A stretch of DNA of 49,510 nt, taken from positions 1 to 49,510 of the forward strand of contig CAYSDZ010000024.1 of NCBI GenBank assembly GCA_964429915.1, read 5' to 3'. Source of the stretch: Alteromonas_F sp964429915 (GTDB lineage Bacteria > Pseudomonadota > Gammaproteobacteria > Enterobacterales > Alteromonadaceae). Positions 16,627 to 25,066 of the stretch are shown here, in pieces. The notes below the pieces were generated by a model. The model made no database searches. It saw only the letters and a program-made list of their open reading frames with translations, and was not told where the DNA came from. The position numbers and the translations under genes are program-made. Numbering within the stretch: position 1 is the stretch's first letter; each line of letters starts with the position of its first letter.

Positions 16627-16803
16627 GTGGATAATTCCGATCTTTTCGCAACATTAGATATTGAAACTCGTCCTGTTAAAACCAAAAGCAAAAAAAGAAA
16701 GTGGCGTGAAATAGAAGCAATCAAAGATCGCTTCCAGCTGCAAAAAGAACTGGCTGAATTCGATATGGATTTCGATTATGAGTTAGACTACTTAGAAAGA
16801 TAA
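16627..16803 (+). CDS. DUF3545 family small protein
   Basis: A 58-residue protein starting at GTG (16627), with a near-perfect ribosome binding site AAGGAG ending 6 bases upstream. It reads MDNSDLFATLDIETRPVKT, then a basic cluster KSKKRKWREIE, then an acidic end with EFDMDFDYEL. This matches DUF3545, a small family restricted to Alteromonadales, Vibrionales and relatives with no known function. The basic middle and acidic tail suggest a nucleic-acid or protein contact, which is inference. A strong terminator follows directly, so it is an independent unit. Confidence 0.8.
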   Translation: MDNSDLFATLDIETRPVKTKSKKRKWREIEAIKDRFQLQKELAEFDMDFDYELDYLER

Positions 16804-16806
16804 ACG

Positions 16807-16836
16807 AAAGGCCGCATTGTTAATGCGGCCTTTTTT
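16807..16836 (+). terminator. Strong intrinsic terminator after the DUF3545 gene
   Basis: AAAGGCCGCATT (16807-16818) and AATGCGGCCTTT (16822-16833) form a 12-bp perfect stem with a 3-nt loop and a T6 tract on the plus strand. It lies right before the convergent ung stop codon and may serve ung less efficiently on the other strand. Confidence 0.92.
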
Positions 16837-16838
16837 GT

Positions 16839-17507
16839 TTATTCGGGTAAACACCAATTGATAGGCGCTTTTTGCTGTGCGCTTAACAATTCGTTTGCTT
16901 TGCTAAAGTGCCCACATCCAAAAAAGCCTCTGTAAGCAGATAAAGGCGATGGGTGCGGTGAGCTTAAAATATAATGTCGGTGTTTATCCAAACGCTGCTG
17001 CTTTTTTTGTGCATGGCTACCCCACAACAAAAAGACAGTACCGTTGGTATGTTCGTTGACGGCATCGATGACTTTGTCGGTGAACGTTTCCCAGCCTCTG
17101 TTTGCGTGGGAATGAGCACGGCCCTGCTCAACCGTTAAGACTGTATTGAGTAATAATACACCCTGCTCTGCCCATGAGCTTAAATCGCCATGTTGAGGAA
17201 GGGTAAAGTCGGATTGATCGTCAACCAATTCTTTAAATATATTCAGTAGCGATGGCGGTGTTTGCACGCCTCGTAGCACTGAAAAACATAATCCGTGCGC
17301 TTGATTAGGTCCGTGGTAAGGGTCTTGGCCAAGAATAACTACCTTTACCTGATCAAGAGGAGTGAGCTTTAATGCATTAAACACATTGTGTTGCGCAGGA
17401 TAAATTATTTTCCCTGCGGTACGCTCTTCGTGAACAAACGTCATCAAATCCGTAAAGTAAGGTAAGGTTTTTTCTCCAGACAAAACCTCTTTCCAGCTCA
17501 CCTTCAT
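16839..17507 (-). CDS. ung: Uracil-DNA glycosylase
   Basis: This enzyme removes uracil from DNA to start base excision repair. I chose the ATG giving MKVSWKEVLSGEK (222 residues), which aligns with the E. coli start; an extra 7 residues are possible from 17528. The water-activating motif GQDPYHG is at 60-66 (Asp62), and the HPSPLS minor-groove loop starts at His185. The gene lies 36 bp downstream of the thrC stop on the same strand and could receive read-through from the thr operon. Confidence 0.95.
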   Translation of the reverse strand: MKVSWKEVLSGEKTLPYFTDLMTFVHEERTAGKIIYPAQHNVFNALKLTPLDQVKVVILGQDPYHGPNQAHGLCFSVLRGVQTPPSLLNIFKELVDDQSDFTLPQHGDLSSWAEQGVLLLNTVLTVEQGRAHSHANRGWETFTDKVIDAVNEHTNGTVFLLWGSHAQKKQQRLDKHRHYILSSPHPSPLSAYRGFFGCGHFSKANELLSAQQKAPINWCLPE

Positions 17508-17543
17508 TACCCGTTCGCCATAGTACAAAACACAGAATTCAAC

Positions 17544-18827
17544 TTAGCCTAATTTGGCAAACAACGCTTGTTTAAGCGCTTGGTAATCATTCTCTAAAGG
17601 CTCTGCCAAACTCTTCTCTGCCGACACTTTTGCCAATGGTTCAGGTAAAGATATGGGATTACCTAATACATTTTCTACCGTTTCTCTAAATTTGGCAGGG
17701 TGTGCGGTTCCTAAGAACAATCCCACTTCGTCTTCGGCCAAACTGTGTTGAAGGGTGAAATAAGCCACCGCAGCGTGTGGTTCAGAAATGTATCCTTTAT
17801 TGGCTAATTCACGCATTGCAATCATCGTAGACTGTTCATCGACTGCCACACCACTTAAGGTTGTTTTGTCTATGATCCCGCGCTCTATCATGGCTTCAAT
17901 CCGGGGCCAGTTGTTCGGGCGACTCACGTCCATCGCATTCGACATGGTTGCAACGGTTTGATTGGGCGCCCAATCGCCGGTTTTTAAATAACGAGGTACG
18001 GTATCATTATCGTTAGTTGCAGCCACAAAACGCTTGATGGGTAAACCCAAGGCTTTTGCGATCATTCCTGCGGTTAAATTACCAAAATTCCCACTAGGCA
18101 CTGCCAATACCACTTTTTCCTGCTCATCTTCAGGCAGTTGCGAAAATGCTTCAAAATAGTAGCACACCTGAGCTAAAAGACGGCTTATATTGATTGAATT
18201 CGCACTATTTAGGTGTAGCCCTTCACGCACATCAGGATCGTCAAAAGAGGTTTTAACTAAGGCTTGGCACGCGTCAAAGTCGCCCTTAACTGCAAAGGTA
18301 TGGATATTGCCGCCCAAAGTAGTAAATAGCTTTTCTTGCAATGGGCTGATCTTCCCTTCAGGAAATAAAATAACGACGTTGATGTTATCAATTCCATGAA
18401 AAGCGTGAGCTACCGCCGCCCCCGTATCACCTGAGGTAGCCGTTAATATAGTAATAGGTTGTCCCTCGCTGATACGCGAAAGACACTGGGCCATAAACCG
18501 ACCACCAAAGTCTTTAAACGCTAAGGTGGGACCATGGAACAACTCCAGTGTTTTTATGTTGTCTGTTATCGACTCAACTGGAGCAGGGAAATTAAATGCA
18601 TGATTAACAATATCGCTTATTTCATCTTGCGATAGTTCGTCGCCAATGAGATGGCTCAAAATAAGCGCGCTACGCGCTTGAAGTGGCATAGCTAAACAAG
18701 CTTGAACATCGGCGAGCGGTTCAAAATTATCTGGGAAAAACAAACCTTGATGCTTACCTAAGCCTTTTTTCACTGCTTGTTTAAAACTTGCTTTGTCTTG
18801 TGCGTCTTTTAAATTGACCAGTTCCAC
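17544..18827 (-). CDS. thrC: Threonine synthase
   Basis: This PLP enzyme converts O-phosphohomoserine to threonine. It has 427 residues (E. coli 428). The PLP lysine is Lys105 in GPTLAFKDFGGRF; TATSGDTGAAVAHAF and the phosphate-binding PSGNFGNLTAG loop follow. It is the last gene of thrABC, starting 9 bp after thrB. No terminator was found before ung. Confidence 0.96.
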   Translation of the reverse strand: MELVNLKDAQDKASFKQAVKKGLGKHQGLFFPDNFEPLADVQACLAMPLQARSALILSHLIGDELSQDEISDIVNHAFNFPAPVESITDNIKTLELFHGPTLAFKDFGGRFMAQCLSRISEGQPITILTATSGDTGAAVAHAFHGIDNINVVILFPEGKISPLQEKLFTTLGGNIHTFAVKGDFDACQALVKTSFDDPDVREGLHLNSANSINISRLLAQVCYYFEAFSQLPEDEQEKVVLAVPSGNFGNLTAGMIAKALGLPIKRFVAATNDNDTVPRYLKTGDWAPNQTVATMSNAMDVSRPNNWPRIEAMIERGIIDKTTLSGVAVDEQSTMIAMRELANKGYISEPHAAVAYFTLQHSLAEDEVGLFLGTAHPAKFRETVENVLGNPISLPEPLAKVSAEKSLAEPLENDYQALKQALFAKLG

Positions 18828-18836
18828 GGTGATTTC

Positions 18837-19796
18837 CTAATTCGATTGGTGTATTTCAATACCACTGTCGGGAATGCGACAAACGTGGCTGAAACCATTT
18901 TCATTTTGTACATAGTGAGCTTGCAACCACTGAGCGATATCACTAGCTTCCTCTCGGCTTGAAGTAACCGCAAATACAGTGGGTCCCGAACCCGAAATAC
19001 CAAACGCAAGCGCGCCTTTTAGCTTAGCTGCTTGGCGCGCCTCCAAAAATTTCGGTAACAAAGACTGCCGATAAGGCTCTGCAATAACATCGTGCATCAT
19101 TGAAGCGACAAGCTCAGCATTACCTGTGTGCAAACCATGGATGAATACGCCCAACTGCTTGCCGAATGTAAGGGTGTCTTGCAGAGCATATTCACGAGGT
19201 AAAATGTCTCTAGCTGCAGAGGTTGATACCGATAAACCTGAATAGCACACAGTCCAATACCAAGAATCCATGAGTGGCAGTGACAAGGACACAGGGGAGT
19301 CTAAGCCAGTCATAAAAGTCATACCGCCTAGATAACTGGGTGCGACATTGTCGTAATGAATACTGCCACTGATTTGACCCTCACATTCGCCCATCATCAA
19401 CAAAAGCGTATCTTTATTAAAAGGGCTATCAAAATGTGCGTTTAGTGCTGCAAACGCAGCGACAATTGAGCTTGCGCTTGACCCTAAACCACTACCAATG
19501 GGTAAATTTTTAGACAACTCTATCGCCAGTGGCGTTTTGATGGCCTCAGGGTCAGTTAATTTTTCACGAAAAAAATGCAAACACTTTAAAACTATATTCT
19601 TTTCTGGTTCCGGCGGAAGTTTATTAGCAAAGCGACCGCTGACAGTAAAAGAATCATCAGTCGCGGTGCTCACTTTAACGGTATCGCCTAACTGCGTGCC
19701 GTCAACGGGTTGTAAAGCTGCCCCTAACAGGTCAAAGCCTAAACTAACATTACCGATACTGGCTGGCGCAAACGCGGTGGTGGACTTATAAGCCAT
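18837..19796 (-). CDS. thrB: Homoserine kinase
   Basis: This GHMP kinase phosphorylates homoserine. It has 319 residues (E. coli 310). The ATP-binding GHMP motif LPIGSGLGSSASSIVAA is intact, as are the N-terminal APASIGNVSLGFDLLG segment and the C-terminal FGISGSGPTVFA motif. It starts 3 bp after the thrA stop codon, and thrC follows closely, so the three genes are one transcript under the thr attenuator. Confidence 0.96.
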   Translation of the reverse strand: MAYKSTTAFAPASIGNVSLGFDLLGAALQPVDGTQLGDTVKVSTATDDSFTVSGRFANKLPPEPEKNIVLKCLHFFREKLTDPEAIKTPLAIELSKNLPIGSGLGSSASSIVAAFAALNAHFDSPFNKDTLLLMMGECEGQISGSIHYDNVAPSYLGGMTFMTGLDSPVSLSLPLMDSWYWTVCYSGLSVSTSAARDILPREYALQDTLTFGKQLGVFIHGLHTGNAELVASMMHDVIAEPYRQSLLPKFLEARQAAKLKGALAFGISGSGPTVFAVTSSREEASDIAQWLQAHYVQNENGFSHVCRIPDSGIEIHQSN

Positions 19797-19799
19797 CGT

Positions 19800-22259
19800 T
19801 TAAACCTGCTTCCAAGGTAAAGTACGTAATACATCGGCAAAAACACCCGCTGCTGTCACTGTTGCTCCAGCACCATAACCTCTAATTACATAAGGCTTTG
19901 GCTGATAGTAATGACTATGAATCGCTAAGGCGTTTTCGCCATCTCTTACTGCCGCCAACGGATGGCTAGCATCGACTGCAGCAATGCTCACGCTGCATTG
20001 ATTACCTGAAATTTTGCCAATATACCTGAGCACTTTTCCTTCTGACTGAGCCGCTTGAACACGCTTTGAAAACGCCTCATCACACTGGTTCAATCTTGCA
20101 AGAAAACTGTCTACGTCATCGTCTCCAGCAAAGCCTTCGGGCAAAACTGATTCAACCTGAATATCATTAAGCTCAAGCGCCAAGCCCGATTCGCGTGCTA
20201 AAATAAGTAACTTTCTCGCCACATCGGTGCCGCTTAAGTCATCGCGCGGATCTGGCTCCGTATAGCCATTTTTTCGAGCGGTCTTCGTCGCCTCAGATAA
20301 ACTCATCCCATCTTGCAGCTTACCAAATACATAAGACAGACTTCCCGACAAGATGCCTTCGAATCGGTCTAGTTCATCACCCGATAACAATAATTTTTGA
20401 AAATTGTCGATAACAGGAAGCCCTGCTCCCACCGTTGTCTCATACAAATATTGACGATTGGTTTTCAGTGCCGTGTCTTGCAGCGAGTTGTAATACGTAA
20501 TGCTATCTGTATTGGCTTTTTTGTTGGGTGTTACAACATGAAAACCCGCTTCCATCATATCTACGTACATACTAGCAATATGCGAATTAGAAGTGCAGTC
20601 AATGATAATTGGATTAACCAAACTATTTTCATTAATAAATTGCTGTACTACTTCGATAGAGAATGGGGTTGAAACCTTGCTGAGCGAGGATTTCCAATCA
20701 CTGGATAAGTCGATACCTGCGCTTTCCAATAAGAGTGTTTTGCTGTTAGCAATACCGTAAACACGCAATTGAATGTTTTTTTCTAACAACGTGCTTTGTT
20801 GTCGATTAAACTGCGAAAGCAGTTCTTCTCCTACATTACCACAACCAATCAGGAAGATATCTAAGGTATTGCGATCGGAGAAAAAGTTTTGGTGAATGGC
20901 TTTTACCGCTTTTTTCGCTTTTTCCGCTTCAACAACGGTTGAAATAGAACGCTCACTAGAGCCTTGTGCAATTGCAACATTATTGACTCTTGCTCTGGAC
21001 AAGGCATTAAAGAAACGCGCCGCCATTCCTTTTGTTTGTTTCATACCGTCACCCACCAAGGTCACGATGGCTAAATCCTGACGTACTTCTATGGGATCGA
21101 GTAAATGGTTGCTTAGCTCTAACACAAAAGCGTCTTCTAGCAACGCCAATGCTTTTTCTGTGTCCTTGGCATGAATACAAAAAGAAATACTATATTCAGA
21201 AGAAGACTGTGTGATCAGCGTAATTGAAATTTTAGCATTCGACATAACCTCAAATACACGGCTCGCCATTCCCACCATGCCTTTCATTCCGGGACCTGCA
21301 ATGTTGAACATGGCGACGTCATCGAGCTGAGAAATACCTTTGACGCTGGTCCAAATTGTACTTTTTTCCTGACTAATTAATGTGCCTGGGGCTGAAGGAT
21401 TCAAAGTATTTCTAATGAGGCAGGGTATGTGGTGTTGAGCAATTGGCCCTATGGTTTTAGGGTGCAACACTTTAGCGCCAAAATATGACAACTCCATGGC
21501 TTCCTGATAAGTAAGCTTATCCATTAACACCGCACCGTCAACCTGACGAGGGTCTGCGTTGTAAACACCATCAACGTCAGTCCAGATTTCGCAACATGAT
21601 GCGTCAATACAAGCAGCGAGGATCGCCGCTGAGTAGTCTGAGCCGTTGCGTCCAAGGGTGACTTTTTCACCCTGTGCGTTAGCTGCAACAAACCCTGGCA
21701 TTATCAACAATGTTTTACCCGACTTATCGATAGCCTGAAACGAGGCTTTGCTCAGCGACACATCAGCAATGCTGTCTAGGTACTCCCCTTCTGCAACAAT
21801 GTGTTCAACGGGGTCTATGATAAAGCACTGAATACCTTTTGCCTGCATTATAGCTTGTAAGAAGTGAACCGATACATATTCGCCAACACTTAGGATTGCC
21901 GCTGAAATTGCATCGGGAGCACAACCGAGTAAGGCAAAACCTTGTAGTTGCTGACTAAGCCAATGCAAACGTTCTTCTATAAAAGCAGAAAGTGCACCGT
22001 GGGCGTAATCTGAAAGGGTGTCATTTAACTCGTCATTGATGCCATTGAGGGTCATTGATAATTTGGCAAGCAATTCTTGATAATCAGTCTGCGCAGCGGC
22101 TTGTTCGCACAATAATGACAAAGCATTAGTTACACCTTGTGGCGCCGACAACACAACCGCAGCACCTTCGTTTTGGTGGCATGCTAGGGCAATATCAGTT
22201 ACACGCAGATACCGCGTTGCATCAGCCAGTGAACTGCCACCAAATTTCATCACTTTCAT
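19800..22259 (-). CDS. thrA: Bifunctional aspartokinase I / homoserine dehydrogenase I
   Basis: This enzyme carries out the first and third steps from aspartate to threonine. It has 819 residues (E. coli 820). The kinase domain opens with MKVMKFGGSSLAD and contains the GRNGSDYSAAILAA motif; two ACT-type regulatory segments follow at about 315-460. The homoserine dehydrogenase starts near residue 465 (FLIGCGNVGEELL) and contains TPNKKANT, ETTVGAGLPVI and GYTEPDPRDDLSG. A ribosome binding site (GGGAG) lies 8 bases upstream. Control is by the thrL attenuator directly ahead. Confidence 0.97.
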   Translation of the reverse strand: MKVMKFGGSSLADATRYLRVTDIALACHQNEGAAVVLSAPQGVTNALSLLCEQAAAQTDYQELLAKLSMTLNGINDELNDTLSDYAHGALSAFIEERLHWLSQQLQGFALLGCAPDAISAAILSVGEYVSVHFLQAIMQAKGIQCFIIDPVEHIVAEGEYLDSIADVSLSKASFQAIDKSGKTLLIMPGFVAANAQGEKVTLGRNGSDYSAAILAACIDASCCEIWTDVDGVYNADPRQVDGAVLMDKLTYQEAMELSYFGAKVLHPKTIGPIAQHHIPCLIRNTLNPSAPGTLISQEKSTIWTSVKGISQLDDVAMFNIAGPGMKGMVGMASRVFEVMSNAKISITLITQSSSEYSISFCIHAKDTEKALALLEDAFVLELSNHLLDPIEVRQDLAIVTLVGDGMKQTKGMAARFFNALSRARVNNVAIAQGSSERSISTVVEAEKAKKAVKAIHQNFFSDRNTLDIFLIGCGNVGEELLSQFNRQQSTLLEKNIQLRVYGIANSKTLLLESAGIDLSSDWKSSLSKVSTPFSIEVVQQFINENSLVNPIIIDCTSNSHIASMYVDMMEAGFHVVTPNKKANTDSITYYNSLQDTALKTNRQYLYETTVGAGLPVIDNFQKLLLSGDELDRFEGILSGSLSYVFGKLQDGMSLSEATKTARKNGYTEPDPRDDLSGTDVARKLLILARESGLALELNDIQVESVLPEGFAGDDDVDSFLARLNQCDEAFSKRVQAAQSEGKVLRYIGKISGNQCSVSIAAVDASHPLAAVRDGENALAIHSHYYQPKPYVIRGYGAGATVTAAGVFADVLRTLPWKQV

Positions 22260-22299
22260 GTTTTACTCCCATGATCGTTTATTGAACGACCCACAAAAA

Positions 22300-22326
22300 A
22301 AAAGCCCGCTTTTTTGGCGGGCTTTT
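22300..22326 (-). terminator. Attenuator terminator of the thrABC operon
   Basis: On the minus strand AAAAGCCCGC (22326-22317) pairs with GCGGGCTTTT (22309-22300), followed by further T residues (nine in all). It lies between the thrL stop codon and thrA, as expected for a transcription attenuator. Confidence 0.88.
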
Positions 22327-22348
22327 GTGAATGCGTTTTTTGCTCACA

Positions 22349-22414
22349 CTACCCGACATCCACTCGCATGCGAATGGTAATAATTGTGTCGATAGTGCTT
22401 ATAATTGTTTTCAT
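22349..22414 (-). CDS. thrL: thr operon leader peptide ThrL
   Basis: A 21-residue leader peptide: MKTIISTIDTIITIRMRV then DVG. Four threonine and six isoleucine codons are packed into residues 3-14, the pattern of the E. coli thr leader. Ribosome stalling at these codons when charged Thr- or Ile-tRNA is scarce would prevent the attenuator hairpin from forming, 22 bp beyond the stop codon. No clear ribosome binding site is visible before the ATG (AATTGGCGCC), which is unusual. The call rests on direct translation of the minus strand and on position before thrA. Confidence 0.88.
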   Translation of the reverse strand: MKTIISTIDTIITIRMRVDVG

Positions 22415-22429
22415 GGCGCCAATTTGCCG

Positions 22430-22449
22430 TATAGACGTCTATATGTCAA
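22430..22449 (-). promoter_or_regulatory. thr promoter -35 element and adjoining 14-bp palindrome
   Basis: On the minus strand TTGACA (22449-22444) is a consensus -35 hexamer. Immediately downstream is the exact 14-bp palindrome TATAGACGTCTATA (22443-22430). A -10 hexamer at 17-bp spacing would be CAAATT, a poor match that would place the start of transcription at or near the thrL ATG. Confidence 0.4.
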
Positions 22450-22492
22450 CCAAAGTTTAACAATATATTGATTTTTTATGCATAATTTAGAA

Positions 22493-22876
22493 CTAAAACA
22501 TACCATATTGTTTCAGTGTATTTTCAAGTCGTGGAGCATCAATCGGTTTGGTAATAAAGGCCATAGCGCCTAGACTCAATGCGCGTTTTTGCATTTCGGG
22601 TTGCACATCGCCAGAAATTACGATGGTCATGGTGTCTATATTCCGCATACGAAGCTCAGTCAGTACTTGAATTCCGTCCATAATAGGCATAGTGAGATCG
22701 AGCAACAATAAATCAAATCGCTGCTCGCTCAATTTGTTAATGGCTTGCTGACCGTTCTCCGCAAATTGAACATGACTTGCAAAATTCTGAGGTAAGCATC
22801 TTTTTGACATTTTTCTGGCTAGTGCAGAATCGTCACAAATTAAAACATTAAATGACAAAACAACGAACTCAAACAC
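22493..22876 (-). CDS. Stand-alone response regulator receiver protein (CheY-like)
   Basis: A 127-residue protein made only of a receiver domain. The acidic pair is in LICDDSALARK, the phosphorylated aspartate is in LLLLDLTMPIMDG, the switch Ser/Thr is in VISGD and the lysine is in ITKPID. There is no output domain, so it must act by binding a partner. The frame opens at GTG (22876); a TTG seven codons later is also possible, as neither has a good ribosome binding site. No kinase gene is adjacent. It lies upstream of thr on the same strand, and a read-through link is unproven. Confidence 0.85.
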   Translation of the reverse strand: MFEFVVLSFNVLICDDSALARKMSKRCLPQNFASHVQFAENGQQAINKLSEQRFDLLLLDLTMPIMDGIQVLTELRMRNIDTMTIVISGDVQPEMQKRALSLGAMAFITKPIDAPRLENTLKQYGMF

Positions 22877-22936
22877 GTTGAATAAAAAGTTAGGAATAAA
22901 CTACCGCACCTTTCGCTGTGGATAAAGCAAAAAGGA

Positions 22937-23494
22937 CTATTGATTCTGCTTCTGCATAAAGATAGTGACCTCAGCCATCACAATCCCGAATTTCTTGATA
23001 TAAGAACGATTTACAATTGTGTCGTTGTTAAAAGCAATAAACCAGTCGTCAAATTGAACCTCATAACTGCTGTTACCGACGGGTAAATCCATGCTGTAGG
23101 TAAAATTAAACCCATTTCCATAGGATATGCCTTGGGCAGTTCCCAGTATATCTCCGGCAGTGCCTTGGTAGGTCCCATCCGATTGGCGAGTAATCACCCA
23201 TTGTCTTTCTTTAACACCGTCTCCCATACCGTAAATAAAATTTTCATCTAAGGTAAGCTGGTCACGGTTTATCGTTCCTTTTATCGACACCTCAAAGCGT
23301 TGAATAATCTCGCCAGAGCGGTTTTGTACAATCCCCCATGCTTTCACGTCGCCTTCAAAAAACCGAAATAACTCGAATTTGGGGGAAACATCTACCAACT
23401 TATTTCCGTCGACTGAAGTGGAGCAACCTGATAGGGTCGTTATCAGCGCAAAGAGCACGAATAATGTGATTTTTCTAGCTGTTATCATTTCCAT
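22937..23494 (-). CDS. DUF3833 family lipoprotein
   Basis: A 185-residue lipoprotein with signal peptide and lipobox LSGC (TTLSGCSTS). The body matches DUF3833: FELFRFFEGDVKAWGIVQ, then a series of beta strands with ITRQSDGTYQGTAGDILG and YEVQFDDWFIAFN, suggesting a lipocalin-like barrel. An ATG two codons inside has better spacing to the AAGGA ribosome binding site and may be the true start. It starts 10 bp after the chalcone-isomerase-like gene and is surely cotranscribed with it. The family usually appears in a larger envelope and photo-oxidative stress gene cluster; function is unknown. Confidence 0.83.
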   Translation of the reverse strand: MEMITARKITLFVLFALITTLSGCSTSVDGNKLVDVSPKFELFRFFEGDVKAWGIVQNRSGEIIQRFEVSIKGTINRDQLTLDENFIYGMGDGVKERQWVITRQSDGTYQGTAGDILGTAQGISYGNGFNFTYSMDLPVGNSSYEVQFDDWFIAFNNDTIVNRSYIKKFGIVMAEVTIFMQKQNQ

Positions 23495-23504
23495 ATTCCT
23501 TCCG

Positions 23505-24029
23505 TTATTTCCCTAGTAACGCTTTACGAAGTTCAGGCTCTGAAGTGTTTTCTGCTAGCCAGATATTAAAAAAGCGTTTGCTAAATTCGCTGTCATCTAC
23601 TTCACCTATCTCTGTGCCATCGGAATAAAACACTGTTTTGCCCTCATCGCCAACCACACCAATTAAAACGCTGCCGTCTTTTACATCAGGAAAAATCTCG
23701 ATCATACGTTTTTCCCATTGATTTAACTTGGATTGGTCATCCACACCTTGCTTACGCATTTCTTTGATTGACCGTTCAGCAATCGCTTTACCTTTCAAAT
23801 TTCTCAAATAATGCAATGAAAGCGCAAATGGCTGATCAGATTCGTATTCGCCTTTTTTTGCATACAACTTTGCATCATATACGTCCCAAAACATGTAGGT
23901 CATTCGTGCTTCGCCTACCATTTCGGCCTCAGGTATCATTTCATTAACCACACTTGGCATAGCTGCATTTACTCCTGAACAAAATAAAATAAGCCATAAA
24001 GAAAAAAATAGTGATAGACCCTTTTTCAT
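23505..24029 (-). CDS. Chalcone isomerase-like domain protein, secreted
   Basis: A 174-residue protein with a signal peptide (cleavage near VNA-AMP). The body has the bacterial chalcone-isomerase-like fold signature: GEARMTYMFWDVYDAKLYA, LSLHYLRNLKGKAIAERS and the C-terminal FFNIWLAENTSEPELRKALLG. Bacterial members lack a demonstrated flavonoid activity and are thought to bind a fatty acid or similar ligand, which is family knowledge rather than something seen here. It is the first gene of a pair with the DUF3833 lipoprotein and is divergent from the PLP enzyme gene at 24103. Confidence 0.82.
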   Translation of the reverse strand: MKKGLSLFFSLWLILFCSGVNAAMPSVVNEMIPEAEMVGEARMTYMFWDVYDAKLYAKKGEYESDQPFALSLHYLRNLKGKAIAERSIKEMRKQGVDDQSKLNQWEKRMIEIFPDVKDGSVLIGVVGDEGKTVFYSDGTEIGEVDDSEFSKRFFNIWLAENTSEPELRKALLGK

Positions 24030-24102
24030 ATATGCTCTCTACGTTTTAAAATTATAGATACGCGTTTTTACCCGTTTGGACTTATAGGGAAACATTAAAC
24101 CT

Positions 24103-24996
24103 ATGTCATCTACTATATCTAATTCTACTGATGGCCAGTTTTCGCCTTTACAGGCTGTAAAGCTTCCACATTGGCCTGCCTCATCGCCAAACGTTTGGGT
24201 TAAAAGAGATGATCTTATTCATCCAGTCATTTCGGGTAATAAATGGCGGAAATTAAAATGCGTTGATATAAAAGCACACCAGCATGTGGTCAGTATTGGC
24301 GGCGGTTTTTCTAACCATCTACATGCTTTGGGTTATTTGTGTAGAAGTAATAAAGTGCGCTTTTCGGCTATAGTGAGAGGACACTATGAATCAAGGCTTA
24401 CTCCCATGTTAACTGACTTGCAGACATGGAATAGTGAGCTTTTATTTATTGATAAAAAACAGTACGCACAACGTGATACTGAACACTTTTTTGCGTGGGT
24501 GACCGAAACATTTCCAAATGCCTTATTTATTCCCGAGGGTGGGAGTACCAATGAGGCAGTCGGTGGCATTGTCGAAATACATCAAGAACTAAAAAAACAA
24601 CTGGATAAATCAGCCACATTCATTTTCGCCCCTGTAGCAAGTGGCGCAACTTTAGCGGGACTGATTCAAGGAAGGGAATCACCGCATCAAAACATCATCG
24701 GCGTTGGCGTTCTTAAAGGAAAGGGATATCTAGAAGAGCAAGTTGAACGATTTATTGGTAAAGGGTTAAAAAACTGGTCAGTGATGCACGATTTTGTGCA
24801 TGGTGGCTACGGAAAACACTCAATTGAGTTGCTCAATTTCATCGAACAATTCGTTGCCTACACGAGTATTCCGATCGAGCCTGTATACAGTGGAAAATTA
24901 TTTTTTTGCTTAGACCACCTGATTATGAACAAACGTCTACCAGCAGATGCAAATATAGTCGCTATTCATACGGGAGGTTTACAAGGCGCACGATGA
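24103..24996 (+). CDS. ACC deaminase / D-cysteine desulfhydrase family PLP enzyme
   Basis: A 297-residue fold-type II PLP-dependent enzyme. The PLP lysine is probably Lys47 in SGNKWRKLK; the phosphate-binding and substrate region SIGGGFSNHLHALGYLC and the EGGSTNEAVGG loop follow, with HTGGLQGAR at the C-terminus. Substrate is not settled by sequence: D-cysteine desulfhydrase is more likely than ACC deaminase in this type of bacterium. It stands alone, 70 bp ahead of an unknown gene on the same strand. Confidence 0.82.
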   Translation: MSSTISNSTDGQFSPLQAVKLPHWPASSPNVWVKRDDLIHPVISGNKWRKLKCVDIKAHQHVVSIGGGFSNHLHALGYLCRSNKVRFSAIVRGHYESRLTPMLTDLQTWNSELLFIDKKQYAQRDTEHFFAWVTETFPNALFIPEGGSTNEAVGGIVEIHQELKKQLDKSATFIFAPVASGATLAGLIQGRESPHQNIIGVGVLKGKGYLEEQVERFIGKGLKNWSVMHDFVHGGYGKHSIELLNFIEQFVAYTSIPIEPVYSGKLFFCLDHLIMNKRLPADANIVAIHTGGLQGAR

Positions 24997-25066
24997 GTAC
25001 TCGGGTAATTGTGTCACGTTGTGAACTTTATCAGCATGTAACCCGTTCGTACAAGCAGGAGGCATT

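Noticed and set aside
22493..22876. Receiver-domain gene as part of a CheC-type or kinase operon
   Set aside because: No chemotaxis or kinase gene is adjacent; its neighbours are thr and the DUF3833 pair.
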